In this document: positions 4,198 through 8,348 of the stretch, piece by piece
Layout: each line of letters begins with the position of its first letter
Numbering within the stretch: the first letter of the stretch is position 1
From: Syntrophobacterales bacterium
GTDB taxonomy: Bacteria; Desulfobacterota; Syntrophobacteria; BM002
Length of the DNA stretch: 8,348 nucleotides
Direction: 5' to 3'
Assembly: GCA_030613915.1 (NCBI GenBank)
Contig: JAUWKY010000082.1
Span: 1 to 8,348 of the forward strand
Translations under genes and position numbers: made by a program
The notes under the pieces: model-generated
What the model was told of the DNA's origin: nothing
Seen by the model: the letters and a program-made list of their open reading frames with translations, nothing else
Database searches by the model: none

Positions 4198-5634
4198 TCA
4201 ATCAGTCCCGAGAACCACTGTGCCGCGCTGAATTGGGTGATTGGAGCTGGCTTCCCTGAAGTAGAGACCTTTACGGTAAAACGGGTAGTAGATTAACCTG
4301 GATGTTTCGACTGTAATTTTCGATTTCTTTACTACCTTGCGAGCTCGGCGGTTATACCTGGGCACCATTGAGATGAGAACCACCCGGGCCAATTGTTCCG
4401 CTTCTTCGCCCCCCACGCAAACTCCCTCGCATTTTTCTTTTTCCAGGGCTTCTTTGGCCCGAAGTGGTTGGGAAGGCGGGTTGACGCAGAAAAGATTGGC
4501 CAACTTGGAGAGGGCTTTGGTGTTTCTGATCTTGAAAGCCGGAATCAAAAATCGAATTGACTGAGCACCGTTTTCGCCCTCTCTTACTACCGGAAGGTTT
4601 GGTAACAAGGTGCGGAGATCGGACCTGTTCTTAAAGACCCCGTCAGGGGTATGAATCTGAATTCTCAGGTCCCAGAAAGGCATGTAACGGGTAGGATGCT
4701 CGAACTTTTTCGGCACAGCTACGAGTTGATAATCCACTTCCTGGTATCTGCCAGCGTTTTCGACCCAGGCCCGGGTACAGGTAGCACAAACGTGGGTCTT
4801 GCTCGTGGGTGAGAAGGGAAGGTCCCAGCCGCATACTGGACACACAAATGGAATAAGACGGAGATCACTAAAGTGAGCTGCTACTTCACTGGGTTTGTGT
4901 TCCTGGAAAAAAGAAGCTACATCCTGATCCCATACAGTTTTCCTGATGCGATTGGCCACTCCGTCGATAATGAGCAAACCTCTCCTGTCGTTTCCTATTA
5001 CCTCTAGGACCCAGAATGGAAAATAGACTAAAGAATAGACTTCTCCCACCAGTTGCGTATCTTTGAATTCCACCCGAAAGTTTCGATCAGAGAACCCATA
5101 GGTTAGGAAACTGCTACTGTGCTCCATTGCCTCCCGCAGGCTTACCTCAGCAGGAAGAACGATGTCCTGACCGGAAAGCCTGGTGTGGTGAAAAAGCTGC
5201 AGAGGGATTGCAGCAGTGCGTACTCCCAGAGACACTAAGTCAAGATCTGGTTCTTTGTAGGCTGGAAAAGAGAAGTCGAAGAGCTTGGTTTTGAGTTCCT
5301 TGGCATCATCCCACGAGCGCCCACTCGTTGGTGAAATATGCTCCTTCTTGCCCAGGAGCCAATGAAAGACCATTCCTATAGTACGCCAGTATGGAGCATA
5401 AACTAAATGTAACCCTTTCTTCTTTAGACGCCATGACACTTTGCTGCTAAGCAGCGACGAAATCCGATGTTGGCACTGTGTTGCAGTCCAGCGTGGTGGG
5501 AGCATAAAGCGTGGATGGCCCGACTTACCAGAAATCTGATTGGTGGAACCGCAATAATGACAGCGAACCACCTCGATTTCTTCCTCAAAGACAATATCTC
5601 CACCGCACTGCGGACAATCAACCTTGATTTGCAT
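4198..5634 (-). CDS. Two-zinc-site soluble protein, last gene of the SPFH cluster
   Basis: The protein has 478 residues. It opens with a TFIIB-like zinc ribbon, CPQCGGDIVF...VRCHYCGS (Cys7, 10, 25, 28). A second four-Cys site lies mid-protein, CPVCGW...HVCATC (Cys265, 268, 283, 286). Between and after them is a mostly beta-rich body with a recurring aromatic-Pro-aromatic motif: YAPYW (79-83), YFPFW (204-208), YMPFW (317-321) and YYPFY (449-453). This suggests four copies of one structural unit. No membrane helix or signal peptide is seen. The start is 31 bases after the SPFH gene stop on the same strand, so the two are probably cotranscribed and may be translationally coupled, since no Shine-Dalgarno is evident. 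By position and zinc ribbon it resembles YdjG in the Bacillus ydjFGHI cluster, but sequence identity to YdjG cannot be claimed. Its biochemical role is unknown. Confidence 0.85.
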   Translation of the reverse strand: MQIKVDCPQCGGDIVFEEEIEVVRCHYCGSTNQISGKSGHPRFMLPPRWTATQCQHRISSLLSSKVSWRLKKKGLHLVYAPYWRTIGMVFHWLLGKKEHISPTSGRSWDDAKELKTKLFDFSFPAYKEPDLDLVSLGVRTAAIPLQLFHHTRLSGQDIVLPAEVSLREAMEHSSSFLTYGFSDRNFRVEFKDTQLVGEVYSLVYFPFWVLEVIGNDRRGLLIIDGVANRIRKTVWDQDVASFFQEHKPSEVAAHFSDLRLIPFVCPVCGWDLPFSPTSKTHVCATCTRAWVENAGRYQEVDYQLVAVPKKFEHPTRYMPFWDLRIQIHTPDGVFKNRSDLRTLLPNLPVVREGENGAQSIRFLIPAFKIRNTKALSKLANLFCVNPPSQPLRAKEALEKEKCEGVCVGGEEAEQLARVVLISMVPRYNRRARKVVKKSKITVETSRLIYYPFYRKGLYFREASSNHPIQRGTVVLGTD

Positions 5635-5665
5635 AATGGCATTCAGGGTTACGGTTCAAGCAATA

Positions 5666-6784
5666 TCAAGGAAGCTTTTCCCCACACTCGTTACAGAAGT
5701 TGGCTTCCGGTAGGGCCTCATACCCGCATTTAGTACATTTCTTGGTTTTTTTCTCAACTTTAGTACCACAACCCATACAAAAGTTGGCGCCGGCGGGAAG
5801 GTCGTTATCACACTGAAGGCACTTATTGATGGTAACGATTTGATGGCCACAGTTTGAACAGAAACGTGCATCCATGGGGATCTGCGCCTGGCATTCTGGA
5901 CAATTTGTTTGTTTGCTAGAGGGTAGGTGGCCCTCCTGCATGGTCTTTTGAAGCATGCCGGGAATGAGCATGCCAAGACCAGCGCCCAGGCCCAAGCCCA
6001 TGCCACTTGCTGCATCTCCAGCCCCTTCGGCCGTGGCGGCATCACCCATTGCCTTAGCTGCTTTAAATTTCATGAAACTATCTAGATCGCCCACTGCCTG
6101 CATGCCAGCCTTGGCATCGATCATTTTCTGCACCTCAGCCGGGGGCGTAATGTTATTGATGTAGAAGTCAAGGAGGGCAATGCCATAGCGGGCGAAGTCT
6201 TCATGGACCCTGCTTTTGATGGCAGCGCCCAACTCATCGTAGTAGGCCGGTAAGTTGAAAACAGTGTCCAGTATTTCACCCAAGAGGTCGTTGACGCGGC
6301 TGACGATCACGTCGCGGAGAAAGTCTTCTATTTCCTCGGTACCATAGATTCCCTGTGTTCCAACAAGTGTATTGATGAGCAGCAAAGGCTGGGTGATACG
6401 CATGGTGTAGGTGCCGAAGCCGCGAAGACGGACAAGGCCAAGCTCGGAGTCTTTGAAGGCAACCGGCTCTTTGGTTCCCCATTTAAGGTGGGTGAAAATC
6501 TTGATATTGGCGAAATAGATTTCAACCCGAAAAGGACTCTTAAAGCCAAAAGGTAAGCTCAGGACCTTGGTTATCAAGGGCAGATTCAGAGTCGACAGGG
6601 TATGCCGGCCGGGTCCAAGGATGTCGTAGGCTTTGCCGTCCCGAAAAAAAATAGCAGCCTGACTTTCGCGAACAATCAGCTGGGCACCAAATTTGATCTC
6701 TGCCGAGCCTTGCTCAGGAATACGTTGCATCATGGTGCGACCGGTTTCGTCAAACCATTCTATGACTTCTAAGAAAACGGCCAT
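5666..6784 (-). CDS. SPFH-domain protein with three C-terminal zinc ribbons (YdjI / virion-core-like)
   Basis: The protein has 372 residues. Residues about 5-220 are an SPFH/band-7-type domain of the YdjI ('virion core protein') class: LIVRESQAAIFFRDGKAYDILGPGRHTLST (36-65) and LVRLRGFGTYTMRI (117-130), then a helical part with LLGEILDTV and LDFYINNITPP. A Gly/Ala-rich hydrophobic stretch (255-281) may bring the protein to the membrane. The C-terminus holds three CxxC-x10-CxxC zinc ribbons: Cys295/298/309/312, 322/325/336/339 and 350/353/364/367. SPFH proteins form ring-like scaffolds on membranes, so this is probably the structural core of the cluster, with the ribbons recruiting partners. 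AAAGGAG lies seven bases before the ATG. It follows the helical-protein gene by 90 bases and precedes the zinc-site gene by 31. Confidence 0.92.
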   Translation of the reverse strand: MAVFLEVIEWFDETGRTMMQRIPEQGSAEIKFGAQLIVRESQAAIFFRDGKAYDILGPGRHTLSTLNLPLITKVLSLPFGFKSPFRVEIYFANIKIFTHLKWGTKEPVAFKDSELGLVRLRGFGTYTMRITQPLLLINTLVGTQGIYGTEEIEDFLRDVIVSRVNDLLGEILDTVFNLPAYYDELGAAIKSRVHEDFARYGIALLDFYINNITPPAEVQKMIDAKAGMQAVGDLDSFMKFKAAKAMGDAATAEGAGDAASGMGLGLGAGLGMLIPGMLQKTMQEGHLPSSKQTNCPECQAQIPMDARFCSNCGHQIVTINKCLQCDNDLPAGANFCMGCGTKVEKKTKKCTKCGYEALPEANFCNECGEKLP

Positions 6785-6874
6785 GGGGGCGCTCCTTTCA
6801 TTCGCGCAAAGTGCAGAGCGGTAAGCGCATAGCGTGTGTGTGCAAGCGCTTGAGGCCCTACGAAATCCGACAAT

Positions 6875-7378
6875 CTAATTTTGAGTGAACATGGATTGCC
6901 GGTTGGTGATCCTTTCTTCCAAACGATTTACGAGTTGTTGGATGTCATTAACAGAGATTTTCTCCCACTCATCATCCTGGCTTTGCCGTAGGGTGCTGAC
7001 GGCTACCGCGAGCTCTTCGATCTCTTGGTGTAGTGAAAGATCGTAGTCATAGAGCTCTGCCAGCTTTTGCTCATCCACGGGTGTCGCTGCGAAAAGGCCA
7101 CCATAGCCGTAACTGGCAAAGCGAATGGTATCCGCTAAGCGCATCAGCTTTTGAGCAAGCCTTTCCAGACTCGCTAACGGCTTCAGTATAGCTCTATTGG
7201 TAAGCTCAGCCGATATTTCTCCAATCCGTTCTACCTGCTCTGTGAGGCGCGATGCCAATTGAGTGCGGATGACCTTATCCTGGGCCCGCAGTCCCTCACG
7301 TTCTTGATAAGAGGGCATACCGGGAAATATTCGCACTATACTTTTGAAAATATCCGCGACCTTTTCCTTGGTGAGCAT
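6875..7378 (-). CDS. Small all-helical cytoplasmic protein, first gene of the SPFH cluster
   Basis: The protein has 167 residues, with no signal peptide, membrane helix or cysteine. A conserved-looking N-terminal box RIFPGMPSYQEREGLRAQDK (16-35) leads into long amphipathic helices (36-86). A loop TIRFASYGYGGLFAATPVDE (84-103) follows, then a second helical hairpin (104-160) rich in Glu, Gln and Leu, probably coiled-coil. I do not recognise a named family. It holds the place that PspA-like proteins hold in comparable SPFH/zinc-ribbon clusters, but the sequence does not show the PspA signature, so equivalence is only positional. AAGGAG lies seven bases before the ATG. A sigma-54-like promoter is about 50-60 bases upstream, which suggests the whole three-gene cluster is switched on by an enhancer-binding activator. 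Confidence 0.85.
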   Translation of the reverse strand: MLTKEKVADIFKSIVRIFPGMPSYQEREGLRAQDKVIRTQLASRLTEQVERIGEISAELTNRAILKPLASLERLAQKLMRLADTIRFASYGYGGLFAATPVDEQKLAELYDYDLSLHQEIEELAVAVSTLRQSQDDEWEKISVNDIQQLVNRLEERITNRQSMFTQN

Positions 7379-7426
7379 AACTTTTCTCCTTCTGCATCAG
7401 CCATGCTTGGGTTGAAGCAATGGTTT

Positions 7427-7441
7427 GCAATAATTAAGCCA
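7427..7441 (-). promoter_or_regulatory. Sigma-54 (-24/-12) promoter-like site for the helical-SPFH-zinc cluster
   Basis: Minus-strand TGGC (7441-7438), seven bases, TTGC (7430-7427) and then A reproduce the invariant GG and GC of the sigma-54 promoter with correct spacing and a perfect TTGCA -12 box. The ACG after TGGC is replaced by TTA. The predicted start near 7415 leaves a leader of about 37 bases that contains AAGGAG. Confidence 0.55.
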
Positions 7442-7455
7442 GGCGGGTTGCGGAC

Positions 7456-7489
7456 ACCACAGCATTCAGAGCGCCGATCACAGTATTCA
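7456..7489 (-). promoter_or_regulatory. Paired direct repeats, candidate activator sites
   Basis: Minus strand TGAATACTGTGAT (7489-7477) and TGAATGCTGTGGT (7468-7456) match at 11 of 13 positions and are offset by 21 bases, two helical turns. They lie just upstream of the sigma-54-like site, where an enhancer-binding protein could bind, although such sites are often somewhat further away. Confidence 0.4.
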
Positions 7490-7562
7490 AATGAGGGATA
7501 GAAGATGGCCTAGACTAGACACTAAGCACGAATGATATCTGAATACAGGAAAGACAAACGAA

Positions 7563-7666
7563 CGTCATACCGGACTAGTCCGCCTACGGAGGGCGAGATC
7601 CGGTATCCAATTTGTTTATATTTATTTTGGATTCCGGATAGCCGCTTCGCGTCTTCCGGAATGACG
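7563..7666. mobile_element. MITE-like palindromic element, two inverted CGTCATNCCGGA half-units
   Basis: Outer arms CGTCATACCGGA (7563-7574) and TCCGGAATGACG (7655-7666) match at 11 of 12 positions when inverted. Each half is itself a hairpin: ATACCGGA/TCCGGTAT (7567-7574, 7599-7606) and ATTCCGGA/TCCGGAAT (7631-7638, 7655-7662). ATCCAA/TTGGAT (7605-7610, 7628-7633) close an AT-rich centre. The left tip contains the palindrome CGGACTAGTCCG. It carries no ORF and so cannot move by itself. It takes up much of the gene-free stretch 7379-7830. Confidence 0.75.
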
Positions 7667-7830
7667 CAATCGAAGTCGTGCTAGCCGGTGCATAGTACCA
7701 TGATGCCATGCGCTATGCGCTCGGCGCGAAAGGCTTGACATTTGTGCGTTCGTACTTAATGGATAGAAAAGATTGTTGCTGTGGCAGATCTTATGATAAT
7801 TGGTTTGTAACCTGCGAAAGGAGATCAGAT

Positions 7831-8052
7831 ATGGCTTATACTTGTAAGAACTGCGGGGCGGTTGCCGACGCACCTGGACATCTGTGTAACCCCTGTGGAG
7901 ATGCGGCCAAGTGCAACTTTTGCGGCACTCCTGAGACGGATCCGAAGCATATGTGCAAAGATAAGCTGGCAGCGATGAAGTATTCCTGCTCCGGTTGCGG
8001 TAGGGTAGCTATGGAGTCAGACCACCTTTGTGCGCCTACTCCCATCGGATAA
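7831..8052 (+). CDS. 73-residue metal-binding protein with three CxxC-x8-HxC repeats
   Basis: The ATG at 7831 is chosen over the in-frame ATG at 7708 because AAAGGAG (7817-7823) lies seven bases before it and the earlier codons show no domain. The protein consists of three copies of one motif with identical spacing: C5-x2-C8-x8-H17-x-C19, C28-x2-C31-x8-H40-x-C42 and C53-x2-C56-x8-H65-x-C67. One extra Cys (22) lies between units one and two. Each unit could bind one zinc or iron through three Cys and one His. Proteins opening with MAYTCKNCG and ending near HLCxPxPI seem familiar to me from sulfate-reducing and related Desulfobacterota, but the function is unknown. It is a single-gene unit with its own terminator. 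A TTGACA at 7735-7740 could be a -35 box but has no good -10 partner. Confidence 0.88.
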   Translation: MAYTCKNCGAVADAPGHLCNPCGDAAKCNFCGTPETDPKHMCKDKLAAMKYSCSGCGRVAMESDHLCAPTPIG

Positions 8053-8066
8053 TAATTTCTCAATTC

Positions 8067-8117
8067 AGCGGCAGGTCATTGAGGTGACAGTAGGTCCCTC
8101 CAGCCTGCCGCTTTTTT
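8067..8117 (+). terminator. Intrinsic terminator of the small metal-binding protein gene
   Basis: AGCGGCAGG (8067-8075) pairs perfectly with CCTGCCGCT (8104-8112), and six T's end at 8117. The 28-base loop contains a minor GAGG/CCTC stem. It starts 15 bases past the stop codon at 8050-8052. Confidence 0.85.
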
Positions 8118-8121
8118 GTTC

Positions 8122-8219
8122 ACCGCAGAGAACGCAAAGGACGCAGAGAGAATGTAAACCCTGTATCTATTAGACCTGTTGCCTATTTGATTCTCAGCGA
8201 TCTCAGCGCTCTCTGCGGT
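8122..8219. mobile_element. Inverted-repeat element of the ACCGCAGAGA family
   Basis: The left arm (8122-8153) begins ACCGCAGAGAACGC. The reverse complement of the right arm (8190-8219) begins ACCGCAGAGAGCGC. About three quarters of the arm positions agree, with CGC and GAGAAT further in. The 36-base centre has no ORF. The outermost base of the right arm is the last base of the TAA stop of the gene beyond it. This could be a MITE-like element or a pair of opposed micro-repeats. Confidence 0.6.
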
Positions 8220-8348
8220 TAATCGTCTTTTTTGCCGCCGGGGATGACCTTAAGTTGGGCTCGGAGGTGACTGCTTCTAATTTCTTTCAACCATTGTTGC
8301 CATTCCTTTTGGCCTTCCTCTACTGCCCGAGCATAATCCTGTCGCTTC
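8219..8348 (-). CDS. C-terminal end of an unrecognised protein (partial)
   Basis: The minus-strand frame is open from the window edge to TAA at 8221-8219. It encodes 42 residues, beginning KRQDYARAVEEGQKEW and ending LKVIPGGKKDD. The other two minus frames do not give a comparable sequence. The composition (charged amphipathic helix QQWLKEIRSSHLRAQLK, then a basic-acidic tail) is typical of a real cytoplasmic protein end. I do not recognise the family. The gene body lies to the right of the window. Confidence 0.7.
   Translation of the reverse strand, partial: KRQDYARAVEEGQKEWQQWLKEIRSSHLRAQLKVIPGGKKDD

Noticed and set aside
3952..4296. A 114-residue plus-strand frame
   Set aside because: Its codons come from the GGTTTCAG and TTCACC repeat tracts and the 3' end of the zinc-site gene on the other strand; no domain or ribosome binding site is visible.
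6875..7378. Calling the helical protein PspA
   Set aside because: Only its position in the cluster and helical content agree; the sequence is shorter than PspA and shows none of its recognisable conserved segments.
7735..7762. TTGACA at 7735-7740 as a sigma-70 promoter for the small metal-binding protein
   Set aside because: The -35 is perfect, but at spacings of 16-18 the -10 candidates (TAATGG, AATGGA, ATGGAT) are poor, so no full promoter can be supported.

Overview
This window looks like chromosomal DNA of a free-living Gram-negative bacterium. The best guess is a Desulfobacterota (deltaproteobacterial) or related environmental genome. Supporting features are two lipoproteins with lipoboxes, strong AAGGAG-type ribosome binding sites, two sequences fitting the sigma-54 -24/-12 promoter, moderate GC content, and intergenic DNA full of short degenerate repeats of a kind I associate with that group. 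The taxonomic call is an inference from style, not from a marker gene.

Layout. Positions 1-51 hold the last codons of a plus-strand gene, possibly a Cys-rich Sel1-like repeat protein, followed by a clear rho-independent terminator (232-263). A sigma-54-like promoter (354-369) and a strong Shine-Dalgarno precede a TTG-started TIR-domain protein with a charged linker and a C-terminal winged-helix-like domain (400-1383). Facing it is a minus-strand HEAT-repeat lipoprotein (2590-1586). Next, also on the minus strand, is an orphan family-3 solute-binding lipoprotein (3557-2727). Directly upstream of it lies a 48-codon stub matching the N-terminus of an amino-acid ABC permease (3718-3572), apparently a deletion remnant.

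After a gene-free, repeat-filled stretch (3719-4197) comes a minus-strand three-gene cluster. In transcription order it encodes a small all-helical cytoplasmic protein (7378-6875), an SPFH-domain protein with three C-terminal zinc ribbons (6784-5666), and a soluble protein with two four-Cys zinc sites (5634-4198). A sigma-54-like promoter (7441-7427) and a 21-bp-spaced direct repeat lie just upstream. The arrangement recalls the SPFH/zinc-ribbon/PspA clusters such as Bacillus ydjFGHI and, by promoter class only, the sigma-54-driven psp envelope-stress operon. It is the best candidate here for an incompletely described system: a membrane-scaffold or envelope-stress module.

The right end carries a MITE-like inverted element (7563-7666), a 73-residue protein built of three identical-spacing CxxC-x8-HxC metal motifs (7831-8052) with its own terminator, a second inverted-repeat element (8122-8219), and the C-terminus of an unrecognised minus-strand gene (8348-8219).

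Two themes recur. Four of the products are lipoproteins or probable membrane-associated proteins, and nearly every intergenic gap is built from a different micro-repeat family or an inverted-repeat element. No rRNA, tRNA, CRISPR array, transposase gene or replication origin was seen.
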